From contig NZ_JAFMZZ010000001.1 of NCBI RefSeq assembly GCF_017356245.1, positions 1,807,623 through 1,871,622 on the forward strand: a DNA stretch of 64,000 nt, written 5' to 3'. Position numbers and translations under genes: made by a program. Each line of letters opens with the position of its first letter. The first letter of the stretch is position 1. The DNA is from Bordetella petrii (GTDB taxonomy: Bacteria; Pseudomonadota; Gammaproteobacteria; Burkholderiales; Burkholderiaceae_B). This document shows positions 48,791 through 58,197 of this stretch, one piece after another. Under the pieces are notes generated by a model. The model saw only the letters and a program-made list of their open reading frames with translations, did not search any database and was not told the origin of the DNA.

Positions 48791-49960
48791 GTGGCTGACA
48801 CGACATGGTTGGACTGGCCGTTTTTCGACGACCGCCATCGCGCCCTGGCGGGCGAGCTCGAAGCCTGGTGCGTCGACGCGCTGGCCGATATCGACCACCA
48901 TGACACCGACGCGGCTTGCCGCAAGCTGGTGGCGTCGCTGGGCCAGGCCGGCTGGCTGCGCTACTGCGTGCCGGCCGGCCCGGATGGCGCCTGGGGCGGC
49001 GCGCTGCCCCAGGTCGATTCGCGCATGGTCTGCATCTTGCGCGAAACCCTGGCGCGGCACGACGGCCTGGCCGATTTCGCGCTGGCCATGCAGGGCCTGG
49101 GCAGCGGCGCCATCGCGCTGATGGGCTCCGATGCGCTGCGCCGCCAGTACCTGCCGCGCGTGGCCGCCGGCCAGGCCATTGCGGCTTTCGCGCTGTCCGA
49201 ACCCGATGCCGGTTCCGATGTGGCGGCGCTGGCGTGCAGCGCGCGCGCCGACGGCGACCACTATGTGCTCGACGGCGCCAAGACCTGGATATCCAATGGC
49301 GGCATCGCCGATTTCTATTGCGTGTTCGCCCGCACCGGCGAAGCGCCGGGCGCGCGCGGCATCAGCGCATTCGTGGTCGAGGCCGGCACGCCGGGCCTCG
49401 AGATCGCCGAGCGCATCGATGTCATGGCGCCGCACCCGTTGGCCACGCTGGCGTTCGACAACTGCCGCATTCCCGCCAGCCAGCGGCTGGGCGAGCCGGG
49501 GCAGGGCTTCAAGCTGGCCATGATGACACTGGACATCTTCCGCGCCTCGGTGGCGGCGGCCGCCCTGGGCTTTGCCCGGCGCGCGCTGGACGAGGCCGTG
49601 TCGCGGGCCCGCGGGCGCCGCATGTTCGGCCAGGCGCTGGCCGACCTGCAGCTGACCCAGGCCGCGCTGGGCGACATGGCCACCGCCATCGACGGCGCGG
49701 CCCTGCTGACCTACCGCGCCGCCTGGCTGCGCGACGTGCGGGGCGTGCGCACCACGCGCGAGGCGGCCATGGCCAAGATGGCCGCCACCGAATCGGCGCA
49801 GGCCGTCATCGACCGGGCCCTGCAGATGTTCGGCGGCGCCGGCGTGGTGTCGGGCGTGCCGGTGGAAAAGCTCTACCGCGAGATCCGCGCGCTGCGCATC
49901 TACGAAGGCGCCACCGAGGTCCAGAAGCTGATCATTGCCAGAGAGCTGCTGAAGGACTAG
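48791..49960 (+). CDS. Acyl-CoA dehydrogenase of the aromatic-CoA operon
   Basis: A 389-residue flavoenzyme. Start is GTG 48791, one base after the crotonase stop and behind AGGAG; the frame stays open earlier inside that gene. Substrate loop [18 protein letters not shown]-side [11 protein letters not shown], and the catalytic Glu in [12 protein letters not shown] are all present. It would dehydrogenate the alicyclic or ring-opened acyl-CoA. Confidence 0.93.
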   Translation: MADTTWLDWPFFDDRHRALAGELEAWCVDALADIDHHDTDAACRKLVASLGQAGWLRYCVPAGPDGAWGGALPQVDSRMVCILRETLARHDGLADFALAMQGLGSGAIALMGSDALRRQYLPRVAAGQAIAAFALSEPDAGSDVAALACSARADGDHYVLDGAKTWISNGGIADFYCVFARTGEAPGARGISAFVVEAGTPGLEIAERIDVMAPHPLATLAFDNCRIPASQRLGEPGQGFKLAMMTLDIFRASVAAAALGFARRALDEAVSRARGRRMFGQALADLQLTQAALGDMATAIDGAALLTYRAAWLRDVRGVRTTREAAMAKMAATESAQAVIDRALQMFGGAGVVSGVPVEKLYREIRALRIYEGATEVQKLIIARELLKD

Positions 49961-49996
49961 CAGGCGGCCGCTTATCGCATTGCCAAGGGGAATTTC

Positions 49997-51637
49997 ATGG
50001 AACGCTCTGCCCACCTGGATACTTACGCCCGCGACCACCTGCCGCCCGCCGACGAATGGCCCGAGTTCCTGCTCGACGGTCCCGATGTGGCCTATCCGGC
50101 GCGCATGAATTGCGCGGTCGAGCTGGTCGATGCCATGGTCGCCCGCGGCCACGGCCAGCGCACGGCGCTGCGCTGGCGCCGCGACGGCGCGGCCGCCACG
50201 CTGAGCTACGCCGAGCTGCAGGCGCTGACCAACCGCATCGCCCGCGTGCTGGCCGAAGACATGAAGCTGGTGCCCGGCAACCGCGTGCTGCTGCGCGGGC
50301 CCAACAACCCCATGATGGCCGCCGCCTGGCTGGCCGCCATCAAGGCGGGGCTGGTAACCGTGCCCACCATGCCGCTGCTGCGCGCCAAAGAACTGAAGCA
50401 GATCATCGGCAAGGCCCAGGTGTCGGCCATATTGTGCGACGCGCAGCTGCGCGCCGAGGCGCAGTACTGCATGCAGGCCGGCCACGAGCATTTCTGCCCC
50501 GAGCTGCGGCAGGTCATGCTGTTCAACGACCCGGCGCCCGACGCGCTGGACGCGCTCGCGGCCGCCAAGCCCGACGACTTCGCCGCCTGCGACACCGCGG
50601 CCGACGATGTCTGCCTGATCGCATTCACCAGCGGCACCACCGGCATGCCCAAGGGCTGCATGCACTTCCACCGCGACGTGCTGGCGATGTGCGACCTGTT
50701 TCCGCGCCACGTCATCAAGCCCGGCCCCGACGACATCTTCTGCGGCACGCCGCCGCTGGCCTTCACCTTCGGGCTGGGCGGGTTGCTGTGCTTTCCGCTG
50801 CGCGTGGGCGCCAGCGTCGTGCTGGCCGAGAAGCTCACGCCCGACGGCCTGCTTGAACTGATCCAGGATTTCCGCGCCACCATCGTGTTCACGGCGCCCA
50901 CGTTCTATCGCCAGATGGCGGCGCTTGCCGGCAAGTACGACATCGGCTCGCTGCGCAAAAGCGTGTCGGCCGGTGAAGCGCTGCCCGACGCCACGCGCCA
51001 GCTCTGGAAGCAGGCCACCGGCATCGAAATGATCGACGGCATCGGCGGCACCGAGATGATCCACGTCTTCGTGTCCAGCCCGCCCGACCAGGTGCGCCCG
51101 GGCGCCATCGGCAAGGTGGTGCCGGGCTACGTGGCCTGCGTGGTCGACGAGAACATGCAGCCCGTGCCCAATGGCACGGCGGGCCGCCTGGCGCTGAAGG
51201 GCCCAACCGGCTGCCGCTACCTGGCCGACGAGCGCCAGCGCCGCTTCGTGCAGCAGGGCTGGAACCTGCCGGGCGACACGTTTGTGCAGGATGACGACGG
51301 CTATTTCTTCTACCAGGCGCGCAACGACGACATGATCGTCTCGGCCGGCTACAACATTGCCGGCCCGGAAGTCGAAGACGCCTTGCTGCGCCACGAGGCG
51401 GTGGCCGAATGCGGCGTGGTGGGCGCGCCCGATGACGAGCGCGGCCAGCTGGTGAAGGCCTTCGTGGTGCTCAAGCCCGGCTTCGAGGCCGGCCCCGAAA
51501 TGGCGGCGGCGCTGCAGGCCTTCGTGAAGGCCGCGATCGCCCCGTACAAGTATCCGCGCGCCGTCGTGTTCGTCGACGCGCTGCCGCGCACCGAAACCGG
51601 CAAGCTGCAGCGCTTCGCGCTGCGCAAGATGGCCTGA
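49997..51637 (+). CDS. 2-aminobenzoate-CoA ligase-like aryl-CoA ligase
   Basis: A 546-residue AMP-forming ligase of the benzoate/2-aminobenzoate-CoA ligase group. The N-terminus (HLDTYARDHLPPADEWPEFL) is typical of that subgroup. P-loop AFTSGTTGMPKGCMHF, aromatic pocket segment PPLAFTFGLGGLLCFPLRVG, A5 motif GIGGTEMIHVF, and catalytic Lys in TETGKLQRFALR follow. It would activate the imported aromatic acid to the CoA thioester that the fusion flavoprotein attacks. Benzoate or salicylate are alternative substrates. Confidence 0.88.
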   Translation: MERSAHLDTYARDHLPPADEWPEFLLDGPDVAYPARMNCAVELVDAMVARGHGQRTALRWRRDGAAATLSYAELQALTNRIARVLAEDMKLVPGNRVLLRGPNNPMMAAAWLAAIKAGLVTVPTMPLLRAKELKQIIGKAQVSAILCDAQLRAEAQYCMQAGHEHFCPELRQVMLFNDPAPDALDALAAAKPDDFAACDTAADDVCLIAFTSGTTGMPKGCMHFHRDVLAMCDLFPRHVIKPGPDDIFCGTPPLAFTFGLGGLLCFPLRVGASVVLAEKLTPDGLLELIQDFRATIVFTAPTFYRQMAALAGKYDIGSLRKSVSAGEALPDATRQLWKQATGIEMIDGIGGTEMIHVFVSSPPDQVRPGAIGKVVPGYVACVVDENMQPVPNGTAGRLALKGPTGCRYLADERQRRFVQQGWNLPGDTFVQDDDGYFFYQARNDDMIVSAGYNIAGPEVEDALLRHEAVAECGVVGAPDDERGQLVKAFVVLKPGFEAGPEMAAALQAFVKAAIAPYKYPRAVVFVDALPRTETGKLQRFALRKMA

Positions 51638-51658
51638 ACCCGCTTACCCAGGACCGCC

Positions 51659-52081
51659 ATGGCAGCCCCTTTTGTCAGCGAAGTGGAAGTGCGCTTCCGG
51701 CATTGCGACCCGGCCGGCATTGTGTTCTATCCGCGCTACTTCGAGATGATCAACGATTTTGTCGAAGAGTGGTTCGACAAGGGCATGGGCCTGCCTTTCC
51801 ATGCCCTGCATGTCGACCGGCAGATCGGCACGCCGCTGGCATCGGTGCAGTGCGACTTCACCGCGCCCAGCCGCTGGCACGAGAAGCTGCGGCAAGAACT
51901 CGGCGTGCGGCGCATCGGCGGGGCGTCGTTCGCCGCCGATGTGCGCTTTGTCGGCCCCGACGGCGGGGCGCGGCTGAAAGCGGCGCTGACCATCGTGACG
52001 GTGAACCTGCGCACCATGCGCTCCACCGCCATTCCCGACGACCTGCGCCAGCGCATGCAGGCGTTTTTTATTACAGGATGA
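51659..52081 (+). CDS. 4-hydroxybenzoyl-CoA-type hotdog thioesterase
   Basis: A 140-residue YbgC/4-HBT-like thioesterase. The active-site segment RFRHCDPAGIVFYPRYFEM has the catalytic Asp. It probably removes CoA from dead-end or toxic thioesters, protecting the CoA pool of the pathway. It follows the ligase by 21 bp. Confidence 0.9.
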   Translation: MAAPFVSEVEVRFRHCDPAGIVFYPRYFEMINDFVEEWFDKGMGLPFHALHVDRQIGTPLASVQCDFTAPSRWHEKLRQELGVRRIGGASFAADVRFVGPDGGARLKAALTIVTVNLRTMRSTAIPDDLRQRMQAFFITG

Positions 52082-52085
52082 TCCC

Positions 52086-52493
52086 ATGAAGATTCTGCAA
52101 CCGCCGGGCTGGATGCCGCCGCGGGGATATTCGAACGGCGTGATGGCGCAGGTTGCGGTGGGCGACCGGCTGGTGTTCGTGGGCGGGCAGGTGGGCTGGA
52201 ACGGCCAGCAGCAGTTCGAGACCGACGACTTCGCCGGCCAGGTGCGGCAGACGCTCGAAAACATCGCGGCCATCCTGGCCGAAGGCGGCGGCCGCCCCGA
52301 GCACATCGTGCGCATGACCTGGTACGTGACCGACAAAGACGAGTACGTGGCCTCGTATCCCGAGATCGGCAGGCACTACCGCGAAGTGATCGGCCGCCAT
52401 TTTCCTCCCATGACGGCGTTCCAGGTGGCCGGTTTGATCGAAGACCGCGCCAAGGTCGAGATCGAAGTCACCGCGCTGATCCCGGCGGCCTGA
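52086..52493 (+). CDS. RidA/YjgF-family protein lacking the deaminase arginine
   Basis: A 135-residue small trimeric-fold protein, 4 bp after the thioesterase. Aligned to E. coli RidA, the segment carrying Arg105 (PARSCVQVARL) reads PPMTAFQVAGL, so the Arg that holds the imine substrate's carboxylate is Met. It therefore belongs to the non-deaminase Rid subfamilies that often sit in catabolic operons. It may bind or hydrolyse the enamine-bearing CoA product made from 2-aminobenzoyl-CoA. Confidence 0.88.
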   Translation: MKILQPPGWMPPRGYSNGVMAQVAVGDRLVFVGGQVGWNGQQQFETDDFAGQVRQTLENIAAILAEGGGRPEHIVRMTWYVTDKDEYVASYPEIGRHYREVIGRHFPPMTAFQVAGLIEDRAKVEIEVTALIPAA

Positions 52494-52508
52494 GGCCGGC
52501 CGCCTCAG
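52490..52508. terminator. Hairpin overlapping two convergent stop codons
   Basis: CTGAGGC-N5-GCCTCAG, a perfect 7-bp stem. Its left arm contains the RidA TGA and its right arm contains the DUF342 TGA on the other strand. It can form in both transcripts and is likely a bidirectional 3' end, without T-run. Confidence 0.55.
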
Positions 52509-54136
52509 CGGATGACCAGCTGCCCGGCTTCGAGGCAGGCCTTGCCGCCGGGCCGGTCTTCCAGCAGGGTCGTCACCTTGATGCCCACCTGCAGCGTCAC
52601 CCCGCCAAAGTAGCGCTTGGCGGCGCTGATCGTCGCCGATTGCAGCGGCTGCATCCGGCGTTCCAGCTCGGCTTCCTGGTGGTCCAGGTCCTGCAGGTCG
52701 GCGCACGTCTTGGCATAGGTGTTGCGGGCGCGTTCGCCGACCCCGGCGGCCGCCTTTTCCGGATGCATCTGCAGGAACATCAGCACCTTTTCCAGCTTGG
52801 CCTTTTCTTCGTCCAGACGCGCGCGCGCAGCCTTCAGGTCGGCGCGGCGCGCCTCGGCATGCGGATCCAGGCCCACACGCACCACCGTGGGCACCGCGGC
52901 CATCGAGCCCAGCGTGCCCGCGCGCACGCCATGCAGCGCACAGACCTCGCCGCCCGTGACCACGCCTTGCTGCGAGCCCGGCGGGCCCACCATCACGCTG
53001 TGGCCGGCCAATACGCGGCTGTGGCGGATTTCGCGCTCGGCCGCCACCTGCTGGCCGGCGCTGATGGCGGCGTGTTCGATGAAGCGCGCCTTGACCGAGC
53101 CTTCGCACTGCACTTGCGCGGTGCGCGGGCCGGCGGCGCTGTCGCCCGGCGCCGCTTCGGTCATGCCGATGATGCCGCCGTTCACGGTCAGGCTGCCGCC
53201 CGCATGGATATGCGCGGCCTCGACCGTGCCGGCCACCACCACATCGCCGCTGACCCGCACGGTCATGCCGGCGGTGATGTCGCCCTTGACGCGCAGGGTG
53301 CCGTCGAAATCGATGTTGCCCGAGTTCAGGTCCACGGCGTCGACTTCCACCACCGAGTTCACCTGTGCCCCCTGCGGCAGCAGCATCGGCGCGCCGGCCG
53401 CCGTCGCACGCAGCAGGCAGGGGTCCTGCTCGTCGGGCGCCACGCCGGCCAGCCCGGCGGCAAAGGGCAGGTCGGGCACCGGCTCGGGCGGCACCGGCTG
53501 GCCCAGCACGTCCAGGCCCGCCACGCCCGGCACGGCGGGCACGCGCCGCACCAGCGCCGTGCCCGGCTGCACCAGCACCAGGCTGCCCAGCTCGCGGTAA
53601 TCGACCGGCGCGTCGTCATCGTGCACCCGGGCCAGCGGACTGGGAACCAGGCTGTCGAAGCGGGTGGGCGTGCCCGGCTGGGCGGAGACGCCGCGCGCCA
53701 CCGGCAGCGCCTCGCAGTGCCCCTGCCGCAGTGCTTCGCGCAGGGCGCCGTTGTCGATGCCCGCCACCACGCCCTGCGCGGCCAGCGCCGCGCCGATGTC
53801 GTCCTGGGTCACGGCGCGGCCGCCGCGCGCCGCCGTCAGGGTCAGCAGGGCGGCCATGCGGTCGGGTTCGATGTCGATGCGCAGCGTGCCGTCGAGCACG
53901 GCGCCCACGGGGCCCGCCACGGGCGTGCCCGGCTCCGCTTCGCGGCACTGCGCCACAAAAGCCGCCACGCTGGAATGATCCAGCACCTCGGGCCCCCAGC
54001 CCCGCGCCTGCGCGGCCGCGGCCAGATCGTCCCAGCCCGGCCCCGCCGCCGCGCCGTCGCCGGCGGGCGCATAGGTGGCCGCCAGCACCCGGGTGTCCGG
54101 ATCCAGCGTCAGCTGCAGTACCGCCTCGTCGCCCAT
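52505..54136 (-). CDS. DUF342 / FapA-family protein
   Basis: A 543-residue cytoplasmic protein. The central part (about 200-400) is a right-handed beta-helix with repeated VxGDI-type strands (GTLRVKGDITAGMTVRVSGD, VAGTVEAAHIHAGGSLTVNG). A coiled coil follows at about 425-500 (DLKAARARLDEEKAKLEKVL). This is the layout of DUF342 (FapA) proteins, reported to be linked to flagellar, cell-envelope or surface functions. No flagellar gene is near. Role is unknown. Confidence 0.85.
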   Translation of the reverse strand: MGDEAVLQLTLDPDTRVLAATYAPAGDGAAAGPGWDDLAAAAQARGWGPEVLDHSSVAAFVAQCREAEPGTPVAGPVGAVLDGTLRIDIEPDRMAALLTLTAARGGRAVTQDDIGAALAAQGVVAGIDNGALREALRQGHCEALPVARGVSAQPGTPTRFDSLVPSPLARVHDDDAPVDYRELGSLVLVQPGTALVRRVPAVPGVAGLDVLGQPVPPEPVPDLPFAAGLAGVAPDEQDPCLLRATAAGAPMLLPQGAQVNSVVEVDAVDLNSGNIDFDGTLRVKGDITAGMTVRVSGDVVVAGTVEAAHIHAGGSLTVNGGIIGMTEAAPGDSAAGPRTAQVQCEGSVKARFIEHAAISAGQQVAAEREIRHSRVLAGHSVMVGPPGSQQGVVTGGEVCALHGVRAGTLGSMAAVPTVVRVGLDPHAEARRADLKAARARLDEEKAKLEKVLMFLQMHPEKAAAGVGERARNTYAKTCADLQDLDHQEAELERRMQPLQSATISAAKRYFGGVTLQVGIKVTTLLEDRPGGKACLEAGQLVIR

Positions 54137-54177
54137 GTCTGCTCCTGTCCCCGCGCCCCTGCCGCGACCGGCCCAGC

Positions 54178-54240
54178 GGGTTATTTAATTAGTAAAACAC
54201 AGAAATATTAAGACATATACGGGACGGAAAGACAGCCATT
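54178..54240. promoter_or_regulatory. AT-rich patch upstream of the DUF342 gene
   Basis: About 60 bp with many A/T tracts (GTTATTTAATTAGTAAAAC, GAAATATTAAGACATATAC) in an otherwise GC-rich window. It lies 42 bp before the DUF342 start and is the obvious promoter place, with TAATTAAAT on the minus strand as a -10-like element. A UP element or H-NS-type silencing site is possible. Confidence 0.5.
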
Positions 54241-54307
54241 TGGCCGAACACAATGGCGAACGAGCGACAGCAGGGCCAGACAGGTGCCACGGTCAGACAG
54301 GCAGACA

Positions 54308-54396
54308 GGTGTCTGACTCCCGCAGGGTGTCAGACACCGAAGCGCGCAGAGGCTGCCTGACCTGCACGATGTCAGGCACCTGCGGCGCCCGACACC
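54308..54396. repeat. Family A double-hairpin repeat, copy A8
   Basis: Hairpin 1 at 54308-54338 is perfect (GGTGTCTGAC / GTCAGACACC); hairpin 2 at 54368-54396 is imperfect. The spacer keeps GAAGCGCGCAGAGGCTG as in A1. It ends 34 bp from the hemL stop on the minus strand. Confidence 0.9.
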
Positions 54397-54429
54397 CGGG
54401 CCAGGAAGAAGCGCGCGGCGCTTCGGGGG

Positions 54430-55710
54430 TCAGCGCATTCCGGCAAAAACGGCTTCTGCCGCTTCCAGCGTGGCGTCGATGACCGCGTCGTCGTGGGTGG
54501 CGGACACGAAACCGGCTTCGAAGGCCGACGGCGCGAAGTGCACGCCGCGGTCGAGCATGGCATGGAAGAAGCGCTTGAAGGCCGCCGCGTCGCCGGCCGA
54601 CACTTCGGCGAAAGACGCGGGCACTGTATCGCGGAAATACAGGCCGAACATGCCGCCGATGGCATCGGCCGCGAACGGGATGCCGGCGGCCTGGGCGCGC
54701 TGGCGCAGCCCATCGGTCAGGCGCAGGGTCTGCGCGGCCAGCCGTTCATAGAAACCGGGCTGGGCAATCAGGCGCAGCGTGGCCAGGCCGGCGGCCACCG
54801 CCACCGGGTTGCCCGACAGGGTGCCGGCCTGGTACACGCCGCCCAGCGGCGCCAGGTGGGCCATCAGGTCGGCCCGGCCGCCCAGCGCGCCCACCGGCAT
54901 GCCGCCGCCGATGACCTTGGCCAGGGTGGTCAGGTCGGGCTTGATGCCCGCCAGGCCCTGCACGCCCTGCGGACCGACGCGAAAGCCCGTCATGACTTCG
55001 TCGAAGATCAGCACGGCGCCATGCTGCGTGCAGACGTCGCGCAGGCCTTGCAGGAAGCCGGCAGCCGGCTTGATCAGGTTCATGTTGCCGGCCACCGGCT
55101 CGACGATCACGCAGGCGATGTCGGCGCCGTGCTGCGCGAAGGCGGCCTGCACCGCGGCCAGGTTGTTGTATTCGAGGGTCAGCGTGTGCGATACGAACTC
55201 GGGCGGCACGCCGGCCGAGCTGGGGTTGCCGAAGGTCAGCAGGCCCGAGCCGGCCTTGACCAGCAGGCTGTCGGAATGCCCGTGGTAGCAGCCTTCGAAC
55301 TTGACGATCTTGGCCCGGCCGGTGGCGCCCCGCGCCAGGCGGATGGCCGTCATGGTGGCTTCGGTGCCCGAGCTGACCAGCCGCACCTGTTCCAGCGAGG
55401 GCAGGCGTTCGATCAGCACTTCGGCCAGCTCGATCTCGGCCCGCGTGGGCGCGCCGAACGACAGCCCGTCGAGCGCGGCCTCGCGCACCGCCTGCACCAC
55501 TTCGGGGTGGGCGTGGCCCAGGATGGCGGGGCCCCAGGAACCGACGTAGTCGATGTAGCGGGTGTCTTCTTCGTCCCACACATAGGGGCCCTGCGCGCGC
55601 TTGATGAAGCGCGGCGTGCCGCCCACCGAGCGGAAGGCGCGCACGGGCGAATTGACGCCGCCGGGAATGCTGCGGCAGGCACGATCGAAGAGTTGGGCGT
55701 TGCTGGACAT
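54430..55710 (-). CDS. hemL: Glutamate-1-semialdehyde 2,1-aminomutase
   Basis: PLP enzyme that converts glutamate-1-semialdehyde to 5-aminolevulinate for heme synthesis. ATG 55710 gives 426 residues, the usual length. Motifs: [13 protein letters not shown] at the N-terminus, [34 protein letters not shown] and the PLP Lys in [17 protein letters not shown]. It starts 4 bp after thiE, so thiD-thiE-hemL are one operon. Confidence 0.97.
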   Translation of the reverse strand: MSSNAQLFDRACRSIPGGVNSPVRAFRSVGGTPRFIKRAQGPYVWDEEDTRYIDYVGSWGPAILGHAHPEVVQAVREAALDGLSFGAPTRAEIELAEVLIERLPSLEQVRLVSSGTEATMTAIRLARGATGRAKIVKFEGCYHGHSDSLLVKAGSGLLTFGNPSSAGVPPEFVSHTLTLEYNNLAAVQAAFAQHGADIACVIVEPVAGNMNLIKPAAGFLQGLRDVCTQHGAVLIFDEVMTGFRVGPQGVQGLAGIKPDLTTLAKVIGGGMPVGALGGRADLMAHLAPLGGVYQAGTLSGNPVAVAAGLATLRLIAQPGFYERLAAQTLRLTDGLRQRAQAAGIPFAADAIGGMFGLYFRDTVPASFAEVSAGDAAAFKRFFHAMLDRGVHFAPSAFEAGFVSATHDDAVIDATLEAAEAVFAGMR

Positions 55711-55714
55711 GGTG

Positions 55715-56398
55715 TTACGGCTGGAAGTGAGTAGAAGCGGTGAAAGGCGCCGCGCAGGCCTGCGCGGCCTGCCGGATGTCGGGCGCCTCGAACAGGCCGG
55801 TGATGACGGCGACGCTGTCGGCGCCGGCCTGGGCGACTTGCGGCGCATTGGCCGGCGTGATGCCGCCAATGGCCACCACGGCGGGCCGCGGCGCCGCGCG
55901 GGTGGCGGCCAGCACGCGGGCCTGGCCGAGCAGCGCCAGCGGGGCGCGCACCGCCTGCGGCTTGGTGGAAGAGGGAAACACCGCGCCGAAGGCGATGTAA
56001 TCGGCCCCGGCCTCGAGCAGCTGGCGCGCCAGCGCCAGGTCGTCGTAGCACGACGCGCCCAGGATCAGGTCCGGGCCGGCCTGGGCGCGCGCCTGCGCCA
56101 GGTCGCCGTCGTCGCGGCCCAGGTGGGCCCCGTCGGCGCCGACTTCCAGCGCCAGCCGCCAGTGGTCGTTGACCAGGAACACCACGCCCAGTTCGCGGCA
56201 CAGCGGCGCCAGCGTGCGGGCCTGCGCGGCGCGCAGCGCGGGGCTGGCGTCTTTGCGGCGCAGCTGCAGGGCGGTCATGCCGCCGGCGGCGGCCAGGCGC
56301 ACGGCGTCCAGCAGGCGGCCGGTGTCGTCCCATTCGGGGGTGACGCCGTACAGGCCGGCCGGAAAGCGCAGGGGGCTCATGGATGCCTTGGGGGTCAT
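55715..56398 (-). CDS. thiE: Thiamine-phosphate synthase
   Basis: Joins HMP-pyrophosphate and the thiazole phosphate to make thiamine phosphate. A 227-residue TIM barrel with [50 protein letters not shown] (phosphate and Ser-Thr-Lys motif) and [13 protein letters not shown] 56398 overlaps the thiD stop (ATGA), favouring it over the internal Met at 56380. A second, divergent ThiE-like domain is at 34.7 kb. Confidence 0.96.
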   Translation of the reverse strand: MTPKASMSPLRFPAGLYGVTPEWDDTGRLLDAVRLAAAGGMTALQLRRKDASPALRAAQARTLAPLCRELGVVFLVNDHWRLALEVGADGAHLGRDDGDLAQARAQAGPDLILGASCYDDLALARQLLEAGADYIAFGAVFPSSTKPQAVRAPLALLGQARVLAATRAAPRPAVVAIGGITPANAPQVAQAGADSVAVITGLFEAPDIRQAAQACAAPFTASTHFQP

Positions 56399-57204
56399 GG
56401 CGCGCCGATGCGGTTGGGAATGCGCCGGCCCATGCCGGCCAGGAACGCGCCGCCTACGCTGTCGTCGGCATGGCGCAGGGCCTGTTCGACAGCCTTGGGC
56501 ATGTCCAGCCCCTGGGCCAGCATGGCCGCGACGGCGGTGGCGGCTACCCCGCCGGTGTCGCTATTGCGTTCGGGCGGCGCCTGCCAGGGCCAGGTGGCGG
56601 TCTGGCCGCCGGGGCCCAGCAGCACGTTGGCATGGTGCCCCGGGCGCACCGGCGCGCCCAGCACCAGCACCCATTGCGCGCCGCCCGCCACCAGGGCGTG
56701 CATCGGGCTGGGCGCGTCGCCGATGTCGATATCGCCATCGGCATGCCATTGCGCCAGCCGCAGGTGCTCGACCACCACCAGGTCGGTTTGCGGCAGCACG
56801 AGTTCCAGGGTGGCGGCCAGCAGGTCGTCGGCGTCGTCCTGCGAGGCGGCGTCGTGCGCCGGCAGGCCGCGCTGGCCCAGGTGCAGCACCAGCGGCACCT
56901 GGTTGTAGTCGGCGGCCACCTGCGCGGCCACGCTGGCCGCCTCGGCGCCGTACAGCCCGCCGACCTTGATGGCCTGCACCGGCATGTCCTCGAGCAGGCA
57001 GCGGGCCTGGTCGTCGAGCAGCTCGGGCGATACGGGGTGGATTTCTTCGATGCCGGCGGTATCCTGCACGGTCAGGGCGGTGGCCGCGGCCAGGCCGTGG
57101 CACCCCAGGCGGGCACAGGTGACGGCGTCGGCCGGCAGGCCGTCGGCGCCAGACGGGTCGACCGGCCCGAAAATCAGGATAAGAGGGGGAGTCACTGGAG
57201 CCAC
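56395..57204 (-). CDS. thiD: Hydroxymethylpyrimidine (phosphate) kinase
   Basis: Phosphorylates HMP and HMP-phosphate for thiamine synthesis. A 269-residue ribokinase fold with FGPVDPSGADGLPADAVTC, ATALTVQDT and the C-terminal anion hole segment NSDTGGVATAVAAML. The usual GSDPSGGAGIQAD motif is modified, as in other Betaproteobacteria. I place the start at GTG near 57204 because the frame continues to 57288 through non-conserved sequence; a second GTG three codons later is possible. Divergent from rubA; no TPP riboswitch was recognised upstream. Confidence 0.9.
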   Translation of the reverse strand: MAPVTPPLILIFGPVDPSGADGLPADAVTCARLGCHGLAAATALTVQDTAGIEEIHPVSPELLDDQARCLLEDMPVQAIKVGGLYGAEAASVAAQVAADYNQVPLVLHLGQRGLPAHDAASQDDADDLLAATLELVLPQTDLVVVEHLRLAQWHADGDIDIGDAPSPMHALVAGGAQWVLVLGAPVRPGHHANVLLGPGGQTATWPWQAPPERNSDTGGVAATAVAAMLAQGLDMPKAVEQALRHADDSVGGAFLAGMGRRIPNRIGAP

Positions 57205-57362
57205 ATGCTGCGCGAAAGAGGGGGGATGCGCCGGCTGCGCCAGGGCAAATCGGGCAACCCCTATTGGGTTTCGGTAAGATTGCCCCATTCTAATGGATGC
57301 GCCTGGCGCTTGGCCCGCACCCGGGGGCGGGCGTCCGTCGATGTAACAGAGAAAAGAGAACT

Positions 57363-57527
57363 ATGCGTACTTGGATGTGTCTGATCTGTGGTTGGGTTTA
57401 CGATGAAGAGGCCGGCTTGCCCGATGAAGGCATCGCTCCCGGCACCCGCTGGGAAGACGTGCCCCCCAATTGGGTCTGCCCCGAATGCGGGGCCCGCAAG
57501 GAAGACTTCGAACTGATGGAAATCTGA
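57363..57527 (+). CDS. rubA: Rubredoxin
   Basis: A 54-residue one-iron electron carrier. Four Cys ligands are in CLICGWVYD and CPECGARKEDFE. ATG 57363 follows AGAGAAAAGAGAA. It is divergent from thiD and upstream of yqgE. Confidence 0.96.
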   Translation: MRTWMCLICGWVYDEEAGLPDEGIAPGTRWEDVPPNWVCPECGARKEDFELMEI

Positions 57528-57588
57528 TCTCGCGAGTGTCCCGGCCGTTCGCGGCCTGGCCGCCTGTGCACAGCCCCAAGGGGTTGCC

Positions 57589-58197
57589 ATGACCGACGAA
57601 AACCACGATACGCAGGCCGACGACGACGACGCCACCGACGCCCCGGCCACCGATTTTTCCAATCAGTTCCTGATCGCCATGCCCCAGATGGTCGAGGGCA
57701 GCCTGGCCGGCTCGGTCATCTATGTCTGCGAACATACCGCGCGCGGCGCGCTGGGGCTGGTCATCAACCGGCCCACCGACCTCACTCTGGCCAGCCTGTT
57801 CGAGCGCATCGATCTCACCCTCGAGATCCGGCCCGTAAAAGACTCGCCCGTGTTCTTCGGCGGGCCGGTGCAAACCGACCGCGGCTTCGTGCTGCACGCG
57901 CCGGCCGGCGACTACAGTTCCAGCATCAAGCTGGGCGACCTCGCGCTGACCACCTCGCGCGACGTGCTGCAGGCCGTGGCCGACGGCAACGGCCCGGCGC
58001 GCATGCTGGTCACCCTGGGCTATGCGGGCTGGGGCGCCGGCCAGCTCGAAAGCGAAATGGCCCAGAACGCCTGGCTCAGCGTGGGCGCCGACGCCGACAT
58101 CATCTTCGATGTGCCGCCCGAAGACCGCTACCCCGCCGCCCTGAAGCTGCTGGGCGTCGATCCGGTGATGCTGTCCGGCGGTGCGGGGCATGCCTGA
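57589..58197 (+). CDS. yqgE: YqgE/AlgH family protein
   Basis: A 202-residue DUF179 protein: NQFLIAMPQMVEGSLAGSVIYVCEH at the start, LGLVINRP and FFGGPVQTDRGFVLH are conserved. Cytoplasmic; its role is uncertain (AlgH was linked to alginate regulation in Pseudomonas). The N-terminal 20 residues are acidic. It overlaps yqgF by 8 bp (ATGCCTGA). Confidence 0.94.
   Translation: MTDENHDTQADDDDATDAPATDFSNQFLIAMPQMVEGSLAGSVIYVCEHTARGALGLVINRPTDLTLASLFERIDLTLEIRPVKDSPVFFGGPVQTDRGFVLHAPAGDYSSSIKLGDLALTTSRDVLQAVADGNGPARMLVTLGYAGWGAGQLESEMAQNAWLSVGADADIIFDVPPEDRYPAALKLLGVDPVMLSGGAGHA

Noticed and set aside
57205..57362. TPP riboswitch upstream of thiD-thiE-hemL
   Set aside because: The conserved CTGAGA and related elements of the TPP aptamer are not visible in the 158-bp interval.
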